A DNA stretch of 6,285 bases from an uncultured Desulfuromonas sp. (GTDB lineage Bacteria; Desulfobacterota; Desulfuromonadia; Desulfuromonadales; Trichloromonadaceae): the NCBI GenBank assembly GCA_937982495.1, contig CALJLX010000575.1, positions 1 through 6,285 of the forward strand, written 5' to 3'. Within the stretch, counting starts at the first letter, position 1. Every line of letters begins with the position of its first letter. The notes beneath the pieces are model-generated. The model ran no database searches, was not told the DNA's origin, and saw only the letters and a list, made by a program, of their open reading frames with translations. Positions 1 to 5,105 of the stretch are shown here, piece by piece. The position numbers were made by a program, and so were the translations under genes.

Positions 1-402
1 AATTTCGCCGTCGATTTCGACGGCGACGGGCGCAAGGACATCTGGAGCAACGAAGGGGACGCCCTGGCCTCGGCCGCCAACTACCTGGCAACCAACGGTT
101 GGCGTTCGGGGGAGGGTTGGGGGGAGCGGGTGGTGCTGCCCAAGGGCTTCAATTCCCGTCTGTCCGGCATGGATACGCGTAAAACCCTCGCCGAATGGCG
201 GCGTCTGGGAGTTCGGGACATCGACGGGCCCGGCCATCTCCAGGCCTCCCTGCTCCTGCCGGACGGCACCGGCAGCCCGGCGTTTTTGGTTTACGACAAT
301 TTTCGCGTGCTGCTCCACTGGAACCGCTCCAAAGCCTTCGCCCTGACCGTCGGCCATCTGGCCCATCGGCTTTATGCCTTGGAGCGGAAAACCTTTCACT
401 GA
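1..402 (+). CDS. mltB: MltB-like lytic murein transglycosylase, C-terminal part (5' end outside window)
   Basis: The open frame enters at base 1 and gives the last 133 residues of a membrane-bound or periplasmic lytic transglycosylase. This family cleaves the MurNAc-GlcNAc bond of peptidoglycan and forms 1,6-anhydroMurNAc ends. Visible family hallmarks are AVDFDGDGRKDIW at residues 3-15, the EF-hand-like calcium loop known from E. coli Slt35/MltB; DALASAANYL just after it; GWRSGEGWGERVVLP; LAEWRRLGVR; and the C-terminal PAFLVYDNFRVLLHWNRS followed by ALTVGHLAHRL. Together these match the end of the SLT_2-type catalytic domain. The catalytic Glu and any signal peptide lie upstream of the window. 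No peptidoglycan-binding domain follows: the protein ends about 10 residues after the catalytic domain. Family assignment is firm; which paralogue (MltB or another of the family) is less certain because only the C-terminus is seen. Confidence 0.93.
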   Translation, partial: NFAVDFDGDGRKDIWSNEGDALASAANYLATNGWRSGEGWGERVVLPKGFNSRLSGMDTRKTLAEWRRLGVRDIDGPGHLQASLLLPDGTGSPAFLVYDNFRVLLHWNRSKAFALTVGHLAHRLYALERKTFH

Positions 403-438
403 ACATAGGAATGTAAATTTTTCTTTTCTTTAGAAAAC

Positions 439-457
439 GGTTAGTGTATCAATAACC
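439..457. promoter_or_regulatory. Near-perfect 19-bp palindrome, candidate operator
   Basis: GGTTAgTGTATCAaTAACC reads as an inverted repeat centred on base 448. Seven of nine symmetric pairs match: a 5-bp outer arm (GGTTA/TAACC) and an inner TG/CA. It lies in the AT-rich stretch between the transglycosylase and the LTA-synthase-like gene. The symmetry and size resemble binding sites of dimeric helix-turn-helix repressors. A weak -10-like TATCAA (447-452) lies inside it, but no convincing -35 box stands before it. The operator role is inference; no regulator gene is in the window. Confidence 0.35.
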
Positions 458-479
458 TTTGGCTAGGCCGTTCAGCCTG

Positions 480-516
480 CCCCGTCCCCCCCCCTTCCGG
501 CGAGACGGGGTTTTTT
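480..516 (+). terminator. Rho-independent terminator after mltB
   Basis: A 7-bp stem CCCCGTC (480-486) / GACGGGG (504-510) is followed directly by TTTTTT (511-516). The 17-base loop is long for a terminator and begins inside a run of nine C (486-494). It most simply ends mltB transcription about 80 bases after its stop codon. Because it also sits 44 bases before the next start codon, with no clear promoter in between, it could instead act as an attenuator for that gene. Confidence 0.7.
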
Positions 517-560
517 CGTGGGCCAACTCAAACCTCACGTCGACCCGGAAGACACCGACC

Positions 561-2255
561 ATGCCTGCCTATTTCCATAAATTCCGCTCTTTGTTCCTGA
601 ATCGCTACCTGCTTTTCATCCTGGCGCTGATTTTGGCCACGGAACTTTTCCAGCGCTTCGGCGGCCTGCCTTCCCTGCGCGGCGCCTGGCGCCTGGAGAT
701 CCCGCTGCTGGTCTATTTCTACTGGCTCGGCAACCACATCCTCCGTCCTAGCCGCCGGCAGCCCTGGCTGGCGGCCATCCCGGCAGCCCTGCTCTACATC
801 ATCTTCGATCTCTACCATATGCAGTTCGGCCGACTGCTGCGCATTTCCGAAATCGCGCAAATTCCCGAGCTCTTCCAGGTTCTCACTCCAGGAAACCGGT
901 TGATAGCGATCATCGCGGTGGGAATGCCGCTGACACTCTTCCTGCGCGCCGTATACTGGCGCCGTTGGAGATCGAACCTTTTCGCATCGGTCCCCTTGTT
1001 GCTGATTTGTCTCTCGGTGGGATTCTTTCCCGACGCGTTCATGGCGGTCTTCGCCAAGACCCAGAAGGACATGGTCTTCTATTCGGATACCAAGAGCGCG
1101 AAGGCCAACGGCCGGATGGCCATGATGCTTTTCAACGAGGCGAAACGGCGCAGCTATCTGAAGGAAACCGCCCGTTATCAGGGGGATACCCCCTACCTGA
1201 AAAAGTACGCCAAACTCACCGAACAGATTCGCCGCCAGGAAAATAAACGCAATGTCCACCTGATTGTACTGGAAAGCTTTCTCGACCCGTCCCTGCTCGG
1301 CGCCGCCCGCTTCTCCAAGGATCCGTCCCATCCGGCCTTCGCCGAACTGTTCGGCGCCAAGGGCAGCCTGAGCATTTCTCCGGTTTTCGGCGGCGGCACG
1401 GCCCAGGCCGAATTCGAGGTGCTGTGCGGGGTCCCGGCGATGCGCGAACTGTCGGGGATCGAGTTCGACGTCTTCACCGGTTCCCCCACCCCCTGCCTCC
1501 CCTATCTGCTCGCGGAAGGGGGCTATCAGACCCTGGCCAGCAACGCCTACAAGCCGGATTTCTTCAACTCGACCAATGCCTATGCCGGCATGGGCTTCAA
1601 CGGCATTTTCTACCCTCGGGAATTCGCTCCGGGATGGGACAGCTATTTCGGCACCGGCGAGGTCGGCGACGAAATCTACATGTTCGACGGCGAACTGTTG
1701 GAGAGCAATCTCGCCTTCATCGCCGAAAAGATCCGCGCGAGCAAGGGGCGGCCGATCTTCAATTACCTTATCGGCATGTACGGCCACCTGCCGCACATTC
1801 TCGATGAAGCGAAACGTCCTAAAATCGTCCGCGTGGAGGGCGCGCCCCAGGTCGGGCAACTGGAACGGGCGGTCAACCAGTATTACTATCGCACCGAGGC
1901 CATCGCCCGATTCGTTCAGGGACTGCTGCGCATTGATCCGGAAAGCCTGGTGATCCTGGTCAGCGACCATCTTCCCAGCCTCGATCAGGGGGCGACCACC
2001 TACCGCTCCCTGAACTATCTGGCCGGGGTCGAAGGGGATATCCACCTCAACCGTATCTACTTCATCGAAAACGGCAAGGTGACGCGCCGACGCACGATCA
2101 ACCACTACGACGTGCCGCGAATCGTCCTCGACTATGTGACGCGGGGGGAATATTGCCGGGAAGGGGATTGCGATTTCACCCCGGAAGAGAGCCCCGAGGA
2201 AAAGACGGTTTACCGGGAGGAATACATGACGATCATGGCCAGGGCCATGCTCTAA
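561..2255 (+). CDS. LTA synthase family membrane sulfatase-fold protein (phosphoglycerol transferase-like)
   Basis: The 564-residue protein has five predicted N-terminal membrane helices (about residues 13-32, 45-61, 69-86, 113-131, 139-157), then a linker and a large extracytoplasmic alkaline-phosphatase-superfamily domain. This is the architecture of LtaS and OpgB/MdoB enzymes, which move phosphoglycerol groups onto envelope polymers or periplasmic glucans. Metal and catalytic residues can be assigned: Glu238 in NVHLIVLESF, nucleophile Thr280 in GGGTAQAEFEVLCG, Asp469-His470 in ILVSDHLPSL, and His409 in MYGHLPHI as the likely substrate-side His. All key residues are present, so the enzyme should be active. 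Cys289 and Cys312, and a C-terminal CREGDC, could form disulfides. An in-frame TTG at 459 would lengthen the protein by 34 residues but reads through the terminator at 480-516; ATG 561, with GGAAG at 547-551 and a membrane helix soon after, is the better start. The true substrate is unknown, since diderms usually lack LTA. Confidence 0.85.
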   Translation: MPAYFHKFRSLFLNRYLLFILALILATELFQRFGGLPSLRGAWRLEIPLLVYFYWLGNHILRPSRRQPWLAAIPAALLYIIFDLYHMQFGRLLRISEIAQIPELFQVLTPGNRLIAIIAVGMPLTLFLRAVYWRRWRSNLFASVPLLLICLSVGFFPDAFMAVFAKTQKDMVFYSDTKSAKANGRMAMMLFNEAKRRSYLKETARYQGDTPYLKKYAKLTEQIRRQENKRNVHLIVLESFLDPSLLGAARFSKDPSHPAFAELFGAKGSLSISPVFGGGTAQAEFEVLCGVPAMRELSGIEFDVFTGSPTPCLPYLLAEGGYQTLASNAYKPDFFNSTNAYAGMGFNGIFYPREFAPGWDSYFGTGEVGDEIYMFDGELLESNLAFIAEKIRASKGRPIFNYLIGMYGHLPHILDEAKRPKIVRVEGAPQVGQLERAVNQYYYRTEAIARFVQGLLRIDPESLVILVSDHLPSLDQGATTYRSLNYLAGVEGDIHLNRIYFIENGKVTRRRTINHYDVPRIVLDYVTRGEYCREGDCDFTPEESPEEKTVYREEYMTIMARAML

Positions 2256-2269
2256 AGGGAAAATGACGA

Positions 2270-2296
2270 CGCCCGCCTGAAAAGGCGGGCGTTTTG
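2270..2296 (+). terminator. Rho-independent terminator between convergent genes
   Basis: A perfect 9-bp GC-rich stem (CGCCCGCCT 2270-2278 / AGGCGGGCG 2283-2291) is closed by a GAAA tetraloop and followed by TTTT. It lies 14 bases after the LTA-synthase-like stop codon. An outer pair ATGACG (2263-2268) / CGTCAT (2297-2302) extends the symmetry across the T run and overlaps the stop codon of the convergent SseB-domain gene. The hairpin may therefore serve both strands, although the minus-strand T run is poor. Confidence 0.85.
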
Positions 2297-2298
2297 CG

Positions 2299-2730
2299 TC
2301 ATGCCGGGGTGGAGGGATCTTCCGCGTCGGCCTCGCAGCTTTCGACCACGCTGCGCAGCCAGGCGATTTCATCGGGAAGAAACTGCTTGGGATAGTCGCC
2401 GCCGACATTGAGCGCCCAATGCAGTGGCGGGGCCGATATACGCGCCAGGGCATAGCCAGCCACCAACACATAGCTGATTTCGGCGCCAGCCCAGGCATAA
2501 AGGCGATCCTCCCGATCGAAGAGCATCAGGTAGTCCTCCCCTTCTCCGTCGATAATCAGCGGCACCGCGTTTTCGGCATCGGCGGCGGTGATTTCCCCGG
2601 ACGTGCCCTCATCCGACTGAGTCGGCACGTAGAAGTTGGAATTGAGAAAAAGGTCGTAAAAACTCGTCTGTTTATCGTGATCTTCAGGTTCCTGCTGGCA
2701 AAGGCTCAGGGCCAGATCCAGGTCGGTCAT
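2299..2730 (-). CDS. SseB-domain protein, 143 residues
   Basis: The protein resembles the SseB N-terminal domain family, named after E. coli SseB, whose overexpression alters serine sensitivity. The molecular function is not established. Family-like signatures are FYVPT (33-37), VPLIIDGEGEDYLMLFD (56-72), RLYAWA (76-81), YVLVAGYALAR (87-97) and LHWALNVGGDYPKQFLPDEI (103-122), then a short acidic tail. It has no signal peptide or membrane helix, so it should be cytoplasmic. It is a single-domain protein, shorter than enteric SseB. The ATG at 2730 is preceded by AAAGGA about 11 bases upstream, a weak ribosome site. It has its own promoter candidate at 2760-2788, so it need not depend on the membrane-protein gene upstream. 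Family assignment rests on these remembered motifs. Confidence 0.75.
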   Translation of the reverse strand: MTDLDLALSLCQQEPEDHDKQTSFYDLFLNSNFYVPTQSDEGTSGEITAADAENAVPLIIDGEGEDYLMLFDREDRLYAWAGAEISYVLVAGYALARISAPPLHWALNVGGDYPKQFLPDEIAWLRSVVESCEADAEDPSTPA

Positions 2731-2759
2731 GGCGGAGGATTCCTTTCGTGGGAGGACAA

Positions 2760-2788
2760 ATAAAAGTCGTTCGCTGCCGCTTCGTCAA
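2760..2788 (-). promoter_or_regulatory. Sigma-70-like promoter for the SseB-domain gene
   Basis: On the minus strand, -35 TTGACG (2783-2788, five of six consensus bases) and -10 TTTTAT (2760-2765, four of six) are separated by exactly 17 bases. Transcription would start near 2753, giving a leader of about 22 bases. The -35 box lies just after the stop codon of the upstream small gene (2791-2793). Confidence 0.6.
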
Positions 2789-2790
2789 GT

Positions 2791-3021
2791 TCAGCGGGGC
2801 GAGCGGCGAATATCGCGCCAGATCCGACAGTGCTTGATCAGCTTGATCAGACAGAGAACCCCGACCATCAACACCATCGCGTTGGACAGGGTCAGGGTAT
2901 ACTGGGGCCCGAAATAAAAGAAGCCGTGTTCATGAAGCAGGACCAGGGCACCGAGCACCCCGCCGGTCATGGTGATGATGCGCACGATTGTAATCTGTTT
3001 GATGGTCAGACCTTCGGACAT
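2791..3021 (-). CDS. Small two-helix membrane protein, 76 residues, unknown function
   Basis: I do not recognise this protein. It has two hydrophobic segments, about residues 10-29 (rich in I, V, L and G, with GGVLGALVLL) and 43-62 (TLSNAMVLMVGVLCLIKLI). A short aromatic loop HEHGFFYFGPQ joins them, and a strongly basic tail (KHCRIWRDIRRSPR) follows. By the positive-inside rule the C-terminus is probably cytoplasmic, which puts both ends inside. The start ATG at 3021 has a clear GGAGG (3026-3030) four bases upstream; the open frame continues further back into the tRNA-Leu gene, but those codons are a read-through of tRNA sequence and not protein. The SseB-domain gene follows 60 bases downstream on the same strand. 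No strong promoter is visible between this gene and the tRNA terminator; only a weak TATCCT -10-like box is present. That it is a real gene is supported by the ribosome site and coherent membrane topology. Confidence 0.7.
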   Translation of the reverse strand: MSEGLTIKQITIVRIITMTGGVLGALVLLHEHGFFYFGPQYTLTLSNAMVLMVGVLCLIKLIKHCRIWRDIRRSPR

Positions 3022-3112
3022 GAATCCTCCGCGTTTAGAAAGGTGGTCAGGATACACCTTTCCCCGGCAAAAGGAAACCGCAACCGCCGCCGGCCCATGT
3101 CGCGCCTTCGCC

Positions 3113-3149
3113 AAAAAACAAAAGGGCTGACGATTTCTCGTCAACCCTT
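3113..3149 (-). terminator. Terminator of the tRNA-Leu transcript
   Basis: On the minus strand a 12-bp stem (bases 3138-3149 with 3122-3133, containing one G-U pair) is capped by a GAAA tetraloop and followed by a T-rich tail, TTTT G TTTTTT. It begins 10 bases after the CCA end of the tRNA. The plus strand also has TTTTTT after the stem (3151-3156), so the element may be bidirectional. Confidence 0.9.
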
Positions 3150-3159
3150 GTTTTTTGTC

Positions 3160-3246
3160 TGGTGCCGAAGGCGAGACTCGAACTCGCACGGGCCTACGCC
3201 CACTAGACCCTGAACCTAGCGTGTCTACCAATTCCACCACTTCGGC
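3160..3246 (-). tRNA. tRNA-Leu (anticodon CAG)
   Basis: The 87-base gene reads on the minus strand with a perfect 7-bp acceptor stem GCCGAAG (3240-3246) / CTTCGGC (3164-3170), discriminator A, and an encoded CCA (3160-3162). A D arm with AATTGGTAGAC is present. The anticodon stem CTAGG/TCTAG encloses loop TTCAGGG, giving anticodon CAG for CUG codons. A long class II variable arm (GGGCGTAGGCCC) and a T arm GCGAG-TTCGAGT-CTCGC complete it. It has its own promoter and terminator, making a single-gene unit between the NFACT gene and the small membrane-protein gene. Confidence 0.97.
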
Positions 3247-3260
3247 GTGAAGCGAGGGTG

Positions 3261-3289
3261 TTTATAACAAAAGGATTTTGCCATTGCAA
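3261..3289 (-). promoter_or_regulatory. Strong promoter of tRNA-Leu
   Basis: On the minus strand, -35 TTGCAA (3284-3289) and -10 TATAAA (3261-3266) are spaced by 17 bases. Each box matches consensus at about five positions or close to it. Transcription would start near 3254, a few bases before the mature tRNA 5' end at 3246, leaving a very short leader for RNase P to remove. Confidence 0.8.
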
Positions 3290-3290
3290 C

Positions 3291-3323
3291 AAAAAAAATT
3301 TCATCCCGAGCTTTTTCCGGAAT
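3291..3323 (-). terminator. Possible terminator overlapping the NFACT stop codon
   Basis: On the minus strand ATTCCG (3318-3323) can pair with CGGGAT (3303-3308), including one T-G pair. A 9-base loop separates the arms and a run of eight T (3291-3298) follows. The stem is short, but the long T run directly after the stop codon (3301-3303) supports termination here. The T run abuts the -35 box of the tRNA-Leu promoter. Confidence 0.45.
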
Positions 3324-4974
3324 CCCTCTCCAGGCGGCGCGGCGCCGTCATCAGGGTCCGTTCCGGCTCGGCCAGAACCAATCCGGGGCGAGCGCCCTTG
3401 GGCTTGCGCACCTGCTTCCCCGTGGTCAGCATCACTTCGACCTTACGGTCGTACCGACCCCGGGAGTAGCCCGCCGCCAACGATGCGGCATAGGCGATAT
3501 CTTCCTCCGGAATCTCCCGTCGCCCGTCGCGCTTGAGCACCAGATGGCAGCCGGGCAGACGGTGGGCGTGAAACCAGAGGTCGTCGGCGGCGGTGAGGGT
3601 TTTACTGACCCGATCGTTGGCGCGGTTGTTCAGCCCCCAGAAGACCGTCAGGCCCGAGGGGCTGAGGGTTTGCCGGATGCCCGCATCGGCGCCGGAAGCC
3701 GCCGGACGCTTGGCGGGGGGGCGTGCCCCCTTGAGTAGCCCGGCAGCGACCAACTCTTCCCGCAGCGCAGCGAGTTCGGCGGGGGCATCCGCCTCCTCCA
3801 GGGCCAGCGCCACCCCTTCCAGCCAATCCAGTTCCTCCAGGGTTTCAAGCCGCCGACGCTCGGCGTGCTCCAGACCGCGCTTGCCCTTGCGCTGGCGCTT
3901 GAAGCAGAGTTCAGCGTTCTCCTTCGGCGTCAGCGCCGGGTCGAGGGGGATGGTCACTTTCACCGGAGGCTCGGCATACCAGTCGTCGACGGTGATTTCC
4001 GCCATCCCCCGGCGCAACCGGGGGAGATTTGCGAGGAGCAGCTCGCCCCACTGCCGTTGCCGTACGTAATCGCCCATGCGCGCCGTTTCCGCCGCGATCT
4101 GCTCCAGCCGTCGATGCAACCGGGCCCGGACCTTGTCCAGCAAGCGCTGCAACTCGCCCCGACCGCCGCCGAAGACCGCCTCTTGCGCCCCCTCGCGGTA
4201 ATAGGCTGCGGTCGCTTCGGAAACCGTGGCGAAAGGGCGCACCGATTCCAGTTCCAGATAGGCCGGAAGCAGCGGCGTCAGCCAGGATCGACCTTGCCAA
4301 CCAACGATCGCGGGGGAGAATCGCGCGGCGAGCCAAAGGGCGCGAAAATCCTCCAGAACCGTCCGGGGATCGCCGCCACAGGCGACGGCGGCAGCGAGAT
4401 CGGCCGCCACGAGCGGCGTCATGGGCGTCACCGCCTGCTTCAGCCAATCGCCCAAAGGCCGGTCATTCGGCGGCTCCGGGCAGTCAACGAGGAGGTCGAG
4501 TCGCTCCAGGGCGGGCGGCGGCGCGTAAACCGTGCCGGGCAAGGCCGGGCGCCCGGTCTCTGCCTGTCGCTTCAGGCTGTCGACAATCCGCTCGTCGCCA
4601 TCGAGGAGCAGCAGATTGGACTGCGGCCCGAGCAGTTCGGCGAGCAGGGTCCAGCGGCTCTCCCCTGCCCCGCTGAAAAGCAGGCGCACGATACGCTCGC
4701 CTGAAACCCGGTCGATGGCCAGCAGCCGCCGCAGCCGCGAGCGCAGCAACTGACAGAAGCGCGGCGGCGCCTGCGGATTGGGCGGGGTCTCGGCGATCAG
4801 GTGGAGGCGCGGGGCGCGGGCGGAGGCGGCAATGAGCAGGCGCAGGTTCTCCCGGCCGGTCCACAGGCGCAGGATCAAATCGTCGGCGCCGGGCTGATGA
4901 ATCTTGCCGACGGTCGCGCCGGCGAGCAGGGGTTTGAGTTCGCGGACGACCGCGTCGAGGCTGAGGATATCCAT
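3301..4974 (-). CDS. rqcH: NFACT family protein, RqcH (Rqc2/FbpA) homologue
   Basis: The 557-residue protein has the usual length of bacterial RqcH (B. subtilis about 570). RqcH binds stalled 50S subunits carrying peptidyl-tRNA and adds C-terminal alanine tails using Ala-tRNA. Domains in order: NFACT-N with LAGATVGKIHQPGADDLILRL (17-37), PPRFCQLLRSRL (70-81) and LLAELLGPQSNLLLLD (110-125); a helical middle with ITVDDWY and IPLDPALTPKENAELCFKR, typical of the coiled-coil region; and NFACT-R near residues 443-545, with GLNNRANDRV and DLWFHAHRLPGCHLVLK. In place of the Asp-Arg pair needed for tRNA binding in B. subtilis RqcH, the best-aligned position reads Glu93-Arg94 (SGERIV). ATG 4974 fits the family start (MD.L.....EL...L.G). 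ATG 5052 or 4986 would add 26 or 4 residues; the longer form runs through leader hairpins, and none has a clear ribosome site. Older annotations call this family fibronectin-binding protein. Whether it makes Ala tails here is inference. Confidence 0.9.
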   Translation of the reverse strand: MDILSLDAVVRELKPLLAGATVGKIHQPGADDLILRLWTGRENLRLLIAASARAPRLHLIAETPPNPQAPPRFCQLLRSRLRRLLAIDRVSGERIVRLLFSGAGESRWTLLAELLGPQSNLLLLDGDERIVDSLKRQAETGRPALPGTVYAPPPALERLDLLVDCPEPPNDRPLGDWLKQAVTPMTPLVAADLAAAVACGGDPRTVLEDFRALWLAARFSPAIVGWQGRSWLTPLLPAYLELESVRPFATVSEATAAYYREGAQEAVFGGGRGELQRLLDKVRARLHRRLEQIAAETARMGDYVRQRQWGELLLANLPRLRRGMAEITVDDWYAEPPVKVTIPLDPALTPKENAELCFKRQRKGKRGLEHAERRRLETLEELDWLEGVALALEEADAPAELAALREELVAAGLLKGARPPAKRPAASGADAGIRQTLSPSGLTVFWGLNNRANDRVSKTLTAADDLWFHAHRLPGCHLVLKRDGRREIPEEDIAYAASLAAGYSRGRYDRKVEVMLTTGKQVRKPKGARPGLVLAEPERTLMTAPRRLERDSGKSSG

Positions 4975-5001
4975 GGACGCCAGCATAAGACAGGAAAGAA
5001 C

Positions 5002-5029
5002 GGAGGGCAAGCCTCCATCCAGCTTGCCC
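5002..5029 (-). promoter_or_regulatory. Two mutually exclusive hairpins in the NFACT gene leader
   Basis: A perfect 8-bp inverted repeat GGGCAAGC (5005-5012) / GCTTGCCC (5022-5029) has a 9-base loop. It overlaps a second perfect repeat, GGAGG (5002-5006) / CCTCC (5012-5016), with a 5-base loop. The arms share bases, so the transcript can form only one at a time. They lie 28-55 bases before the preferred NFACT start codon. No T run follows, so neither looks like a terminator. A regulatory role is inference. Confidence 0.35.
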
Positions 5030-5056
5030 GATACGGGGTTTGCCCTTTTCATTCAA
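5028..5056 (-). promoter_or_regulatory. Weak promoter candidate for the NFACT gene
   Basis: On the minus strand TTGAAT (5051-5056) and TATCGG (5028-5033) are 17 bases apart. The -35 matches consensus at four positions and the -10 at only three. It is the best pair I find upstream of this gene and it overlaps the -35 region of the divergent metY promoter. Confidence 0.3.
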
Positions 5057-5073
5057 GCCATTTCTGCTATGAT
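5046..5073 (+). promoter_or_regulatory. Promoter candidate for metY
   Basis: An extended -10 element TGCTATGAT (5065-5073, hexamer TATGAT, five of six consensus bases) is preceded by TTTTCA (5046-5051, four of six) at a 16-base spacing. Transcription would start around 5080, leaving a leader of about 25 bases. This is too short for a SAM riboswitch, and none is seen. Confidence 0.6.
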
Positions 5074-5093
5074 GCCGTTTTCCAATCCGCAAC

Positions 5094-5105
5094 GAGGAGG
5101 CCTCC
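5094..5105 (+). promoter_or_regulatory. Strong ribosome binding site of metY within a palindrome
   Basis: GAGGAGG (5094-5100) stands five bases before ATG 5106 and fixes that start. The five bases between are CCTCC, so GGAGGCCTCC (5096-5105) is a perfect 10-bp palindrome ending at the start codon. Confidence 0.8.

Noticed and set aside
528..2498. A 656-codon open frame on the minus strand across the LTA-synthase-like gene and into the SseB-domain gene
   Set aside because: It is antisense to a gene with clear family motifs, has low-complexity composition typical of GC-rich shadow frames, shows no recognisable domain, and runs through the terminator at 2270-2296.
2833..2851. Tandem GCTTGATCA repeat
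   Set aside because: It encodes the repeated Leu-Ile-Lys residues of the second membrane helix end in the small protein; two copies in frame need no further explanation.
2732..3032. 11-bp inverted repeat GCGGAGGATTC (2732-2742 and, on the other strand, 3022-3032) flanking the small membrane-protein gene
   Set aside because: The right copy is the ribosome site of the small gene and the left copy is at the start of the SseB-domain gene; a match this short at this distance is expected by chance, and there are no target duplications or transposase.
3022..3112. Sigma-54-like GG/GC boxes upstream of the small membrane-protein gene
   Set aside because: The spacing between GG and GC elements does not fit the -24/-12 consensus in any register I tried.
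3022..3240. N-terminal extension of the small membrane protein back into tRNA-Leu
   Set aside because: The added codons are translated tRNA and terminator sequence; the ATG at 3021 has its own GGAGG.
3865..4704. A 279-codon plus-strand open frame inside the NFACT gene
   Set aside because: It is rich in Arg, Gln, Gly and Pro as expected for the complement of a GC-rich gene, has no recognisable motif, and lies wholly within a well-supported coding region.
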